NCBI RefSeq assembly: GCF_036588685.1
Contig: NC_086386.1
Location: forward strand, 73,406,682-73,470,681
Reading direction: 5' to 3'
DNA from: Mytilus trossulus
Taxonomy: Eukaryota > Mollusca > Bivalvia > Mytilida > Mytilidae
Length of the DNA: 64,000 bases
Position 1 is the first letter of the stretch; the number at the start of each line of letters is the position of its first letter. The position numbers and the translations under genes were made by a program. A model generated the notes under the pieces. It did not search any database and had not been told where the DNA came from. It was given only the letters and a program-made list of their open reading frames with translations. Shown piece after piece: positions 49,266-61,136 of the stretch.

Positions 49266-50374
49266 ATATCTTCAACAATTCAGTTAGATTAATGTATACA
49301 TTTATTATACAATAACATTAGAAAATCTTATATAGCTGAGGATAGCTTGTAGATATATCCTTACATATTGTTGAAGTAAATAGTGGACACGATTTTAATG
49401 TTTCTACTTTTAAATAACTGGTAAGCGAAATTTAAGATTTAAAATTTTCTTACCGAATGCAATTTTTCAACGTATTTTTACTTATTATATATGTGGGAAA
49501 AGGTGACCTGGGGGATATGTGGGTGAAAAGAAAGGTGACCCGGAGGGATATAAAATTTACCATAGGCTTCTACCGACCCTGCATTTTCAAACTGTCCAAG
49601 CGGGAATTTCTGCTCGCTTAATATTATTAGTATGGATTTTGTTTATTCGTAATGAACATATCAATATAAAATTTTCATTTTCTTGGCGAAGTTTCCCTTT
49701 TAATGTTGTAGTTTTGTTATTGTGTTATACCCCTTTTTGTCGAATTGTCTGTTTTTATTGAACATATAGTTGCCCCTTGCTATGTTCTATGTCTGTTTGC
49801 TTCATGTTTTAACCTTGTTAGTTTCACATCAAATATGTTAACGATTATTCTTTTACTTCTGAAAAGCAAACCCATAACAGTCCAAGATTAAATGTAAGCT
49901 ATACAATATCTTGTAATCCTAAAATGTATTTGTTATAGTGAAAACGACATTGAACATATGTTGAAAGATTAAAAGGCTTGCAGAACCTATGTTTTCGGAT
50001 ATTTAGAGATCAATGGTCATAACATTAAAATTAAATTACTTTTTTTCGATATACAATAACTGTTCAATTTATGTATCGCGTGTTTCTTTTGATTAATTTT
50101 GGAAATAAAAAGTTTGTATTCGTAATTTAAGAATTTATGAGCTAAAATTTATATTAGCATGAGAAATATCTATTTTACTATGCTGCTATTCGGTAAAGCA
50201 AAACATTCAAACTTCCCAAGAAATGATTTCATAATTCACACCAACAAAACTGACAGAAGGCTATCAATGAAACAAACATAATAAGAAACTAACCACACGT
50301 CCTGTTAACACCACCCGGATACAATTGCATACACATACAAAGAACTGACAACATTATGATTTCCCCGGATTACC

Positions 50375-50545
50375 CTACTAACAAACATCGAAAATGTAAA
50401 CCATATACAAACTCATAAACGGATCTGACAAAGTTGAGAATTTTCCTGGATTTTCCTACTAACAAACACCGAAAATGTAAACCATATACAAACGCATACT
50501 CATAAACGGATCTGACAAAGCTGAGAATTTTCCTGGATTTCCCTT
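50375..50545. repeat. Tandem duplication of about 80 bp
   Basis: Two copies share CTAACAAACA.CGAAAATGT, AACCATATACAAAC and CATAAACGGATCTGACAAAG. The second has an extra CATACT-like insert. Confidence 0.85.
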
Positions 50546-50715
50546 CTAACAAACAGCAAAAGTTTAAACCCGAACTTTTTTTGTTTGTTATCTTTTATTT
50601 GTTCAAACGTTTGTCCCTTATCAACATTAATCGTCGTCGATTCGTCGCTATAAATGTTTGGCATTCAGTTTATGTTTATATTCATATTATTTATTCTTGT
50701 TGTTGCAGATAAAAA

Positions 50716-51570
50716 TGCCGGGAGAACAGTTGATTTGTGTTTGGCAAGCTATATATTCCCTAGATAGTCCCACCAGTGTTCATATAAATAGGAAATATTA
50801 CAACTTTTTCTGAATAATGCGTCGATATACGAGTCAATCACGTTTTCCGAGCGCAAATGTTGTGACACTTTCTTAGAGCCTAATGTAAAATTCTATGATT
50901 TTAAAGAATACGTAAGAAAACATCTGCGAGAAAACGGAGTAACTTATTCGAAAACTTGCAGTGATTTGGAGGAAATGAGTTGGAACAACATTAAATCTAG
51001 GGTGATTAGTAAGCTTGAAGTGGAAGACGTTTACAAATTATGGAGCATATCGAATCGTCTGGTTAAGGAAGACACGTACCCACCTGTAATTTACCTCGAG
51101 GAGGCAAACTGGCTATTAGATAAAATTTTGTCTTATCTAGGACAAAATCTCAAATCTTCAGATGATGCCTTTAGAAAAGACAAATTAACATTCCAAGAAA
51201 TGCTATTGATAATAGAAGATATTACCTTTTCGTACACGTCAAAGCAAAAAATACAAACCTGTATCGACGAAGAGGAAATGGAAAAAGGAAAAGTGTACAA
51301 ACGCACAAAGAAGCAGGCAAATTGGACACACTGGGTAAAACGTTGCTGTATTTTGACACCTCAGTGTATCCGATACTATGGTACTGATTCTATAGCTGCA
51401 ACCTTAGTATCTGCAACAGTCGGGTCCAAACAAAAGGGCGAGTTTACGATCACCAAAAATACTAAACTAGAAAGCCTGAAGGGATATAGTGGCGTACTGA
51501 GACATCTTCAAGGCAGGTTGAGGCTCGCCAAAATCCCAATGTTAAAAAATGATGAAAATGAGAAACGATC
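50716..51570 (+). pseudogene. SWAP70/DEF6-like intronless gene remnant
   Basis: An open frame (50966-51574; reading extends upstream to about 50785) resembles the SWAP70/DEF6 family of PH-domain GTPase regulators. It shows EDVYKLWSISNRLVKEDTYP and LEEANWLLDKILSYLGQ, then a PH start KGKVYKRTKKQANWTHWVKR with CIRYYG and KGEFTITKNTKLESL. These line up with human segments such as FKVWVIFNFLSEDKYP and RKNWTERWFVLKP. An N-terminal piece MPGEQLICVWQAIYSLDSP is in another frame (50716), so at least one frameshift separates them. The PH domain is cut at GVLRHLQGR, and the coiled-coil part remains only as broken frames to about 51745. Family members have many introns; the unbroken genomic stretch suggests a decayed retrocopy. 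A short lineage-specific protein cannot be excluded. Confidence 0.6.
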
Positions 51571-51779
51571 ATGATTATCTTATCTTGAAGAGATCATTCT
51601 GTGCTTGAGGGATAATACAACACCAGTTCAAAAACTTCTAGAGTAGCGGCATATAAAAAGTATGGCAGCAAGGGATAAGAAAAATGGAGCATCTAAACAA
51701 GTAGAGGAAATTCAATCAGCTCTAAATAAAACAAAACTATGAGCTGAAAGAGTTTCTAACAAGAATGTGTGCATAGTAC

Positions 51780-52215
51780 ACGGATGCCCCACTCGCACTA
51801 TCATTTTCTATGTTTAGTAGACCGTGAAATTGGGGTCAAAACTTTAATTTTGAATTAAAATTAGAAAGATCATATCATAGGAAACATGTGTACTAAGTTT
51901 CAAGTTGATTGGACTTTAACTTCATCAAAAACTACCTTGACCAAAAACTTTAACCAAACTTCACACTATCATTCTCTATGTTCAGTGGACCACAGAATTG
52001 GGGTCAAAACTATGATTTGTCATTAAAATTAGAAAGATAATATCATGGGAAACATGTGTACTAAGTTTCAAGTTGATTGGACTTCAACTTCTTTAAAAAC
52101 TACCTTGACCAAAAATTTTAACCTGAAGCGAACGGACGCACGGACGGAGGCACATACCAGAACACCTAATGCTCCTCTACAACGTAGGTGGGGCATAAAA
52201 AGCGATTTGACGATA
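51780..52215 (+). mobile_element. Element with tandem core and ACGG microsatellite (pearl-like)
   Basis: Two imperfect units of about 166 bp (CACTATCATTTTCTATGTTT, GTGTACTAAGTTTCAAGTTG) are followed by a short ACGG-rich stretch (AACGGACGCACGGACGGAGG). The ends ATGCCCCAC and GTGGGGCAT are short inverted repeats. Bivalve 'pearl' type elements combine a tandem core and an ACGG-like microsatellite; the resemblance is from memory. Confidence 0.6.
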
Positions 52216-53139
52216 GCCCACAGAAGAAGTAGAGTGTTGTGACGGGATTTAGTGTCCCTCGTCCCAACGACTCTCCATCCTATCCATTTGACCAATACCA
52301 ATAAATGTTGAACTTAATGCCCTTCAACCAAATAACCCTTCAGACTGTCATTGACAACTACCCCTAATGCTGCAGCATACCTTTTGTTGTTCTGGAAAAA
52401 AGCTCGGTAGTGCTAGGTTGGAATCTGCCTAACGACCTTTGTAAAAGAATAAACAACGAGAACTCAGTTTTGCTGGGAGGAAAATGATGTTTCCTTTTAT
52501 ATGTCCCGATGAATACCTGCATGACATCATTTTTCCCCATTCAAAACCGAGCCTCTCTGCAAATAATGTAATTTGATGTTAAAATACTTGTTATTTTATA
52601 ATATGCAAAATGCACTTATTTATTTTTGAAAAGCATTTGGATTATTATTTCTTTAATTAAATAAAATAATATTTCGTTTAAACTCCTAATTTTGATCGTT
52701 ATAATAAAAGTGATTTAAGTTGTATTAAATTCTAAATTTTATTTTGTGTATGTCTTCATCGTAATCCAGCTTTTTGATTGGTTGTTAATAACATTCTCGT
52801 GTGCCGTAATGCATTACTGAATATTAATGATGCTGCACTATCTACAAATTCTGTGAATATGGTTATAAGCTATGATGTAGTAGCAATTTGCTCTGTATCT
52901 GTCTGTCGACCTAGCAACCTTCTAAAACGTGTTAAGATTCTTGACTGATGACTCTTTTCTTTGTATTTTCTTCATGTTATATTTTCTTATGCCAATAAAT
53001 TATTTGATCTTTATTTTCTCCTTTACTTTTAATGACTTAATAAATTTGAAATATACAATTTTTATTTTAATAAGCTCTATTTTATTTCAATTTTTAATTA
53101 TTTCTAAAAGTGTTCTAAATTCTTTCATAACAAAAGCCT
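52216..53139. other. AT-rich stretch without recognised features
   Basis: Contains only short low-complexity open frames rich in Phe, Leu and Ile. No repeat copy in the window matches it. Confidence 0.5.
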
Positions 53140-53181
53140 TTCAAGACAGAAAAACCAAAACTACAAGCAAAGCGTCCTTCA

Positions 53182-53621
53182 TTGGAAAAAGAAAATAGAG
53201 AAATGATAAAAGTAATGTCTATGAAAATCCTCAATGATGGAAACGGAATGTTGGATAAAAATGAATTTGCCAACTTTTTGAGAAGTCTTGGATTAAACAT
53301 GTCAGAAAAAGAAAGTAATTTAAATTTAAAACTATTGATAAAAATAAAATTGAACAGATTACCTTTGAACAATTCGACAATTATTTTTGTAATTGTATCT
53401 TGAATGAATATGAACCTACATTATGCCTCAATGCAATGCGAAGGGCTTTTTTGGAGGCTGATCGTAATGGATCAGTAACTTTAAATTTTCGGGAATTTAC
53501 GGAATTTGTCTGGGAAAAGAACAGATCTGCAAGAATGACAAAAATTGGGAAATCATTCGCAAACATAACCACCGACGAGATTTTGAAAAAAATGTTGCGG
53601 GAAGTGGATCAGAAATTCTAA
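53182..53621 (+). pseudogene. EF-hand protein remnant, frameshifted
   Basis: Frame one (53182 to about 53325) encodes an EF-hand LNDGNGMLDKNE followed by FANFLRSLGLNMSEKE. A +/-1 shift near 53325 moves to a second frame: FKTIDKNKIEQITFEQFDNY, then a good EF-hand loop DRNGSVTLNFRE, then SFANITTDEILKKMLREVD. After 53621 a third frame (ILDDEIEKGTDSILDDFD, then a stop, then LHSEELGRQVLSTLSMLM) looks like more of the same protein. Calcium-binding positions are good in the second loop, and the first lacks the leading Asp. Either a pseudogene or a gene with sequence errors or short introns. The family beyond EF-hand is unknown. Confidence 0.55.
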
Positions 53622-53759
53622 TGCCAATATTAGACGATGAAATAGAAAAAGGTACTGATTCGATTCTAGATGATTTCGATTAGCTATTAGAGAGCGTTGG
53701 GATAAATTCGCTACATTCCGAAGAATTGGGCAGGCAGGTTCTGTCAACATTGTCCATGT

Positions 53760-54955
53760 TGATGGATAGATAATACCACCTATTTTTTTTCTTCATATTT
53801 ATCAAATTGAAAAGATGTCAAGGACTTTTCTTTTCCTCATATATTAGTTTGCGAAAACTTGGTTAATGTGTTGTCTGTTGTTATGACTGGTGGACACGGG
53901 ATGGTAGCAGATATTGATCCAGGTCAGTATAGCGTGATTGACCTTGCTCTTTTCAGTGACTTGCCTCCATTGGTACCAAAGTATACTGTAATAAAAGATA
54001 CACATTGGTTATCCAGTACTATACCAGGGAAATCTGGAAAGATCTTATTTCCATCTGATTTTGACAGGAAAATAGCAATCGAGCAGGCTTCATCAGAACA
54101 TCTGCGGTACTATCACTGCAGTTTTACTGATGCTCAGCTAGAAAAAGTATCTTTGCTCTTCCGCCACGGAATCCAGGATTTACCTATGAAAACGGATACT
54201 TGGAAAAGTATGTGACGACTGGAAATGGCGGGTCAGGGCTCGAAAAACATGATTTTCCCCACTTAGATTTTCCCTTGACAGAAGATTTAGGCCTTTTAAT
54301 TCTTGCAAAGTACATGGACAATGGCGAGTTCCACATAACAGCGTTTCGACTTCTTGTACGTCATACACTGTATGTACCAGGAGGAGTAATTCATTCAAAC
54401 GACTACCTGAAAGGAACATGGAGGACAATGTTGTCAGATGAAACAGACATTGACCACGTGCATTTCACACAGGTTGCAGCAGAAGGGATCGAACAAAAGT
54501 TTAATTTCCGGTTTACATGATTACATATTCCGATCAACATATTATGATTTGGCATTGATCAGGATCCTATGTTTGAAAACTGTTCGATTTTTATGGCTGA
54601 AAGATTTTGCAAATTGCAAATAACACATTTGAAAATTGATTAGGTAAAATAATTCTTTAAATGCTATATAACTACTTATTCTGCCAACCTACCTAACATT
54701 TCTAATTTAAATTCTAACAGTATATATTATGAGAACCACATGATATTTGGTTTTGGTCATCAACATGTACCAGATGGGAAAAAATATGTTTAAAATGAAA
54801 TGCACATGATTGCATCCTTGTTCTTTGATTAGTGATGGATAGATAATACCACCTATTTTTTTCATATTTATCAAATTGAAAAGATGTGAAGGAATTTTCT
54901 TTTCCTCATATATATATATATTAACTTGCTTAAACTTGGTTAATGTGTTGTTTGT
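53760..54955. repeat. Direct duplication of about 115 bp flanking a gene remnant
   Basis: 53760-53880 and 54835-54955 share GATAGATAATACCACCTATT, TCATATTTATCAAATTGAAA, TTTTCTTTTCCTCATATAT and CTTGGTTAATGTGTTG. The block between them holds the remnant at 53859-54520. Confidence 0.8.
53859..54520 (+). pseudogene. Unrecognised conserved-looking protein, one frameshift
   Basis: The first frame (53859-54215) reads GGHGMVADIDPGQYSVIDLA and HWLSSTIPGKSGKILFPSDF. Near 54170 the reading must drop back one frame to continue as PGFTYENGYLEKYVTTGNGG, FPLTEDLGLLILAKYMDNGE, HITAFRLLVRHTLYVPGGVI and HSNDYLKGTWRTML to the stop at 54520. The composition and the VRHTLYVPGGVIHSN turn suggest a cupin-like beta-barrel with metal-type histidines, but I do not recognise a named family. 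No intron is evident. The single frameshift may be decay or an assembly error. Confidence 0.5.
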
Positions 54956-55169
54956 ACGTTGTGTATAGTTGTAATTAATGTACTGTCTATTTAATATGTT
55001 TTGCTTAACCATTTTTCTTTTTAGTGTAATAAAGTTATTAGGTCTGGGTTTAACATGTTTAATGTTTATGCATAACATGTATAAGTTGATATATAACTAG
55101 ATTTAATAATATTTTGATTTTAGCTAATGTATTACCAAGACAAAACTATGGAAGGGGACGAAAGATAAC

Positions 55170-55290
55170 AGAGGGACAGTCAAACCCATAAATCGATAAT
55201 AAAGTGACAACGCCATGGCTAAAAATGAAAAGGACTAATAGACAAACAATAGTACACTAACACAACATTGAAAACTAAAGAAGCTGGAAG
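55170..55290 (+). repeat. Dispersed repeat family C fragment
   Basis: GAGGGACAGTCAAACCCATA, CGCCATGGCTAAAAATGAAA and ACAAACAATAGTACACTAAC match the start of 46272-46738. From 55291 to 56539 nothing gene-like was seen. Confidence 0.8.
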
Positions 55291-56542
55291 CTGTCCTATT
55301 GAACTACTTTATTGAAACATCGGGCCACACTGATAAACTATTCTCTTTGTAGAATATAAACTGTTCTGAATTAATGAAAAGAAACTCGAATAAAATATAT
55401 TTTCCCTATCTACAGTTACTCTGGTACACAGCAACAAGACATTTTGAATTTTGACAATAGGGCACTAAATCTATATTTTTATAACTTTATAGATATGGTG
55501 CGCCCGAAAAGCTTTTCTTGATTAACCTTCATCACGAACACCAAGAACACAGACTAAAACCCTGTTGAAATCAAACAAAACAAATGGAACTCTTTGTTAG
55601 AAATGGAAAAAAGCCAAATTAGTATATTTGAATTGTTTACATCTGTTTTTTATGAGCTTTAAAATAAAATAAATTAAATTGCATAATTGATAATCGAGTA
55701 TAAGTGCTTTTGCTTGAATTATAGTATGGAGGTTCGAGATATTTGTAAATGTTTAAATTATAGACAATTTTTTTTTATAAAACAGTCGATTGTGGTAAGT
55801 TCAAATCCAAGAGGATCTTTTTTGTGCATAAGCATAAACTGCGCCGAAAACGTTTTCCACAGATAGATAATAGATTGATCTTTCTAAAGCATTAATTTGC
55901 ATCTCTGTCCCCGCCGGTAGTTGTTTTGGAAAAATACCCTAAATGGCCAATAATTGCATCGATAACCGAAAGACGAGTGCACCTTTTTATGTTCGGGCGT
56001 GTTTGAGTTGAATGTTATATCTTGAAAACGTTTAGAGCAAAATTATTTGTTATCATCATCTGATTCTAGTGTTTTCTTTTTACATATTCAAGCTACATGT
56101 TGATTTAATAACATTAAAGATTCGCAGTACTAAGGAATGAAACGTATGGGTCAAGTGAAATATCTTTCTAATGAGTCATAACAACAGAGAAATTTTACTC
56201 AAAGTAAGTAGTTGACGACAGACTTTACAACTGGATCTTAAAAATGCATAGCTTCAAAAAACCTTCATATTGTGTGTGTGTGTTACTCAGTGTTATTACT
56301 CTTCATCCTCTGCAAAGTTTTGTCTGCCCTTTCACGAAATATTTGATAGAATTTTATAAATGTTTTTGAACTTTCGAAAATTCCACCTGACAACCGATCA
56401 GACAATAGTTTGGAATTGACTGAGTGCAGAAAAGTACAGATAATGATGCGCATTAGCTAATAGATACATTAGTTTTTTTTAAATACACCTAACATATAAG
56501 GATCGGAATAGTGCTATGTGGATAAATTATTGGGTTTCAAGA

Positions 56543-58447
56543 CACTACATACCAGTACAAGTCTGAAATGGCCTTTATCTGTACTCTACTATACTGTTTT
56601 TTACTCGACCAGTCTGAATTGGTCTGAAATTTACTTGATCAAACTCAACTGTAGTCTTAACCATATTTAACAGTCTGAACTTGTAATAAACCAGGGCTTT
56701 GCCATTTTATACCAGTCTGAACCATGCTCGACCTAGATTTAACCATACTCGACATAGTCTGAACAATACTCGACCTAGTTTGAACCATACTCGACCAATA
56801 ATTAACCAACATAGACATATTCTTTGTATCTATTAACTGAATTTTATCAATTTAGGAAATGTTTTAAAACAAAAATGAAATCCGAGCAACAACTTGAATT
56901 AAAATTATATTCAATATAGTACTGAAATTGAAATTGTATTCAATATAGTATTGAAATTAAAATTGTATTCAATATAATATTGAAATTAAAATTGTATTCA
57001 ATATAGTATTGAAATTAAAATTGTATTCAATATATTATTGAAATTAAAATTTCACAATAATCAATCATAATATAACTTCAACACAATATTCACCAATACT
57101 TACATAATTATATATATCAATATAAAATATGCTGATCAAATAATCTCAAAAATGAATTGTGACTAATATATATTTTCAATGTTATTCAGAATTTTTCAGT
57201 ATTTTATGGTACCTCGATTATTTGCACCATTAACTTAAGCCTAGTATATATTTATTGTGTCAGTTGAGTTTAGTTAATAATGTAGTGGATATCTTTGTTT
57301 GTTATTAATATATTAAAGCAGCTTAATAAATTAAAAAAAATGATACCTTTTCTTTTGTTAAAACAAGAATTTAATATAATCATGATAATAGAATTTCCAT
57401 AGCAATCCCTGATAATCTTTTTAAATAAAGGAAATGTGTTCTAAAGTAACAGTCAAACTTTATTTCAATTAAATTTTAATCGTTTTTGACAAATTAAAGA
57501 AATGGCATACAAAAACACTTTAGTATGGTTTAATAACCTCAGTACAGAAGGTTAAATATAGTACATGATCATCATCATTGTATGGTATAGTTAAACATGT
57601 ACAGTTATGTCTAATATAGCTAAAAATATTTACAGGTAAATGTGGCGCAATTTCATTTCATTTATTGGCGCAATTAATACCATCAAAATAAAAAAGAGTG
57701 ACGCATTACGTACCTTTTCTAAACTGCAATTGGCGCAAATTGATTCTGCCTATGTGTGTTTTACAGGTGAAAAGAAAGCACTATTCTCTAAAATTCGGGT
57801 ATTACTTCTCTAGTATATTCAAAAGGCCTTGTTACTTAAGTTAAACAGGATGTTACAATTTTGAATAAATGGTATTCAGAATTTAATACCTCTGACCAGT
57901 TGTGATCTTATTAATGAGTTTGCCCCAAACAGAGGTAATACTTGATACTTCACCATTAATCAGAAGGACAATTTTATCAATTTTTTTAACGTTATCCCAT
58001 TTTGATATAAATTATTTATAATATAAAACCAATTATTTCAAATTATGATAATAGATATATTTTTTATATAAGGTTAAACAATTCATTGATTTTGTTGGCT
58101 GTTGTTATCATGGTTATATTTGTCAGTTAAAATGAAAGTTATTTTTAACAGTTAAAAAAGTAGAGGTTATTTGATCCAGTATAGTTCAGACTGGTCGAGT
58201 ATTGTTTTGATTGTGGTTAAGTATGGTTTTGACTGGAAAAATAGGTCAAGTACAGCTCGAGTTTGGATTAAGACTGTTTCAGACTGGTCAAGTTTTAGTT
58301 CAGACTATTTTCAAAGGCAAAGGCTCAAGTACGATTCAGTACAGTCAGGTATGGTTCAGACTTGGTTCGAGTAATGTCAAGTAAAAGTCGAGTAAAAATC
58401 AGTCGATACAGATATAGACCATTTCAGACTTTTATTGGTTTGTAGTG
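56543..58447. mobile_element. Non-autonomous CACTA (EnSpm-type) transposon
   Basis: The ends CACTACATACCAGTACAAGT and, inverted, CACTACAAACCAATAAAAGT begin long imperfect inverted repeats of about 280 bases. These are made of units like GTCTGAACCATACTCGACC. A 3-bp direct duplication AGA flanks the element (56540-56542 and 58448-58450), matching the CACTA superfamily. The AT-rich interior holds a 29-bp tandem repeat (56890-57060) and no transposase. Confidence 0.85.
56890..57060 (+). repeat. 29-bp tandem repeat inside the CACTA element
   Basis: About five units of TTGAAATTAAAATTGTATTC plus AATATAGTA. Confidence 0.9.
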
Positions 58448-58727
58448 AGAGCTAAATTGGCAGCGCGTCAACTCTACAATACTTCCATGTTACGATTGTT
58501 AAAAATGACTGGTGTACGTAATGGGGAGATAATTTTGACGAAGTAGAATCCTGACTGAACAGATAATTTAAAACCCGGCGATGTAAAAATACTTATCATT
58601 GAAAATTGAAACATGGGAGCCATCGAAAAGAACCATTGTGTTGACTAATTCCGTTCATAACAAAAAAAACCAGCAACCAACCATTACAATAGAAGTAAAA
58701 CGATGATTTACGAATTTGTTAAATCTA

Positions 58728-59268
58728 CTAGAACACACCCGTGATATTGCGGGTCCGTGACTTAATCAAAGTATATAACTATGCGTATGCCTTATTTTAG
58801 TATTGGTATTGTCATCTGATCAAGTCATGCCGATTATAAGATGCACAGTTTTCTGTTTTCAAAATCTTTCTGTTTGAACATGTTGAACCCGTCGACCTGG
58901 AACCTATCAATTATTGGTAATATTATTAATTTGCAAAACAAAAGGGCCGTGGAGTACTTTTTAACAGTATACAGCAAAATTCTAAATACACCGTTTGGTG
59001 GTGCGACTGTCAAATGCGGAACATACAGATCATGTAGGAATAGGTAACAGTTGAATAAACTATTGGTATCGGTGTCGGACTCGACTCGGAACTTCTTATT
59101 TATTGGCAGTATTAATTACGTGGAAAACAAATGGGCCTGGAGTGGTGTAATTTTTAATCAACACTATTGTACTATATTAGTTATATATAAGGTTGAATTC
59201 TTTGATTCATCGTTTTTACGTGATGACGGCTGACAAATTGGACCTCGTAATTTTAGTATTATAGATGA
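58728..59268 (+). repeat. Dispersed repeat family E, copy 2
   Basis: Starts CTAGAACACACCCGTGATAT like copy 1. The palindrome is degraded (CCCGTGATATTGCGGG). It ends GACGGCTGACAAATTGGACC and shares the 60-codon frame (59051-59233) with 9034-9216. It is shorter than copy 1 in its left half. 59269-59739 is unremarkable apart from a TATATT-rich run. Confidence 0.8.
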
Positions 59269-59739
59269 CATGAATCAAACCGACCTACAAAAAGTCATTA
59301 TTGCATGTCTGCGTCTGCGTCTGCCTCTGTGTATTTATATTTATATTTGTATCTATATTTATATTAGATCAAATGACCATGGACAATCCTCGGAGGTCAT
59401 CTCGATGGTTGATTATAAGGTTTCTTATAAAAAATACACAGGAAATGCGGATACATTATGGGGAATTTGTTCGTTTTGATTTTTTGGCAATTTTGATATA
59501 TGTTATAAATCAAATATTAGAAAATGAGTCAAATCGTTGAACATGAATTTGACAGTTCTTTAATAGTTTATTATTAGGAACGAGTGAAATAAATCATACC
59601 AGTGGCTTTTATGTTTTATATTATCTCATCTTCTTACGCAGTTTTCTGGTGTTCCCATGAGATACACAAGAGTAACGAGAAAAGTATAAAAATGGAAAAA
59701 ATAGGCAGACGACACCAAAAGGGAAAATAAAATATCACT

Positions 59740-59960
59740 GATAAGTTGAAGAGAAAACAACAACACCATGGATAAAACGAGAAGACAAACTATTCAACTG
59801 AATACTACATAGCCACCCCAAAACTAAGCAACACAAAACCTAGGATGATTTCGGGTGCTCCGGATTATGATCAGATCCTGCTGCACATGTGGCATCCGTC
59901 GTGTTGTTCATGGCATGTGTAACAAATTCGGGGATGCCACAATCATTGAACAGAGGCCAG
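59740..59960 (+). repeat. Dispersed repeat family C, diverged copy
   Basis: ACACCATGGATAAAACGAGA, CACCCCAAAACTAAGCAACA, GATCAGATCCTGCTGCACAT and GTGGCATCCGTCGTGTTG follow the order at 46272. Confidence 0.75.
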
Positions 59961-60017
59961 AATTGTGGCTACCAGACAATTGGAACATACCCGTCCGACA
60001 ATAAATTCAGTTTCCGA

Positions 60018-60895
60018 GCGATAACTTAATTTTAATCTATGAAATTTTATTCTAAGGTTCAATACCACAAACAGAAAATTGGGATTGATAATAGGGTTTA
60101 TGGTACCAACAGTTTAGGAATAAGGGGCACAAAAGGGGCCAATTTTTTTTTTGTAGTTTCCTTACAATAACGTGTGTGTAAGCGGATATATATGTCTCGA
60201 TCTGGTGTAAGTATATATAGATCTCTGAAATGACCAAAAGGTTTCATATCTCAAAAGGAAGGCTTGGATTGATTTTGGAGGTGATTGCCCAAAACGTTCA
60301 AGATTTTTTTCAATTTTAATTGGGTCATATTGTTTCTTTTAGTTTTTTTTGTACAAAATATTTCAAATTTAAAGCACAAAAAATCATGTGTTTTGGGGAT
60401 GGGTAATTTAAAAATTAACATTGATTATAGAGGGGGGATAGGAGGGGTCATGATCCCGAAATCCCGGGTTTAAAAACACGAAATCCCGTGGTCCTGAATT
60501 TAAATAGATAAAAATCTCGGATCCCGAAATTCGAAAAAAGGATCCCAAAGCCCGGGGTAAATCTCGAAATCCCGAGCTTAAAAACACCCGATCCCGGAGT
60601 CCCGATAAAGGTCCTACCCCCCCCCCCCCCCCTCATTATAGGCCTATCAGACAATACAAATGTTTATGATCTTCGATCACATTTATTTTGTGTCGGAAAC
60701 CTACACTGAATTATTATGGCAAAAATTTGACCACAATCCAAATTCAGCCAGTATCAAGCTTGAATATTGACCATTGTGTCCAAACAAGGATTTGTATAGT
60801 GACTATACACTATACAAATCCTTGGTCCAAACTTGTCCCAACTTTTCAGAGTTCGAGGTCTGTGGTCGTATCAGGCCACGCTCAGCGAAGAATTC
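60018..60895 (+). mobile_element. Repeat family F, diverged copy 3 with insertions
   Basis: It shares TCTATGAAATTTTATTCTAA, GGGATTGATAATAGGGTTTA, AACAGTTTAGGAATAAGGGG and the right end TCTGTGGTCGTATCAGGC with the calnexin-intron copies. Inserted are the ATCCCG tandem repeat (60445-60640), a 16-base poly-C (60617-60632) and a small hairpin (60784-60823). The left end is missing. Confidence 0.65.
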
Positions 60896-61136
60896 TATTT
60901 TATGATATCATTATGATTATGTATAGTACAAAACTTTGTTACACATAGTCAAAGTAAAATTTGAAAGTGAAAATCAAATTATCATCATGTCTTCTCCGAC
61001 ATTGACGAGATTTTATTTTTAAATTTGAACATCGGAAAGCAAGTTTCTGTCCCTATCCCATATTAGGACCAACGCCAACGATTGGAACTTTTCATCTTAG
61101 TTTTCATGGTTTTTATTAAATATAGGGAAAATAGAG

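Noticed and set aside
52929..53198. 89-codon hydrophobic frame
   Set aside because: Low-complexity Phe/Leu/Ile from AT-rich DNA; no domain seen, ends just before the EF-hand remnant.
59270..59540. Overlapping 69- and 79-codon frames
   Set aside because: Built on a TATATT-type low-complexity run after repeat family E; no conserved features.
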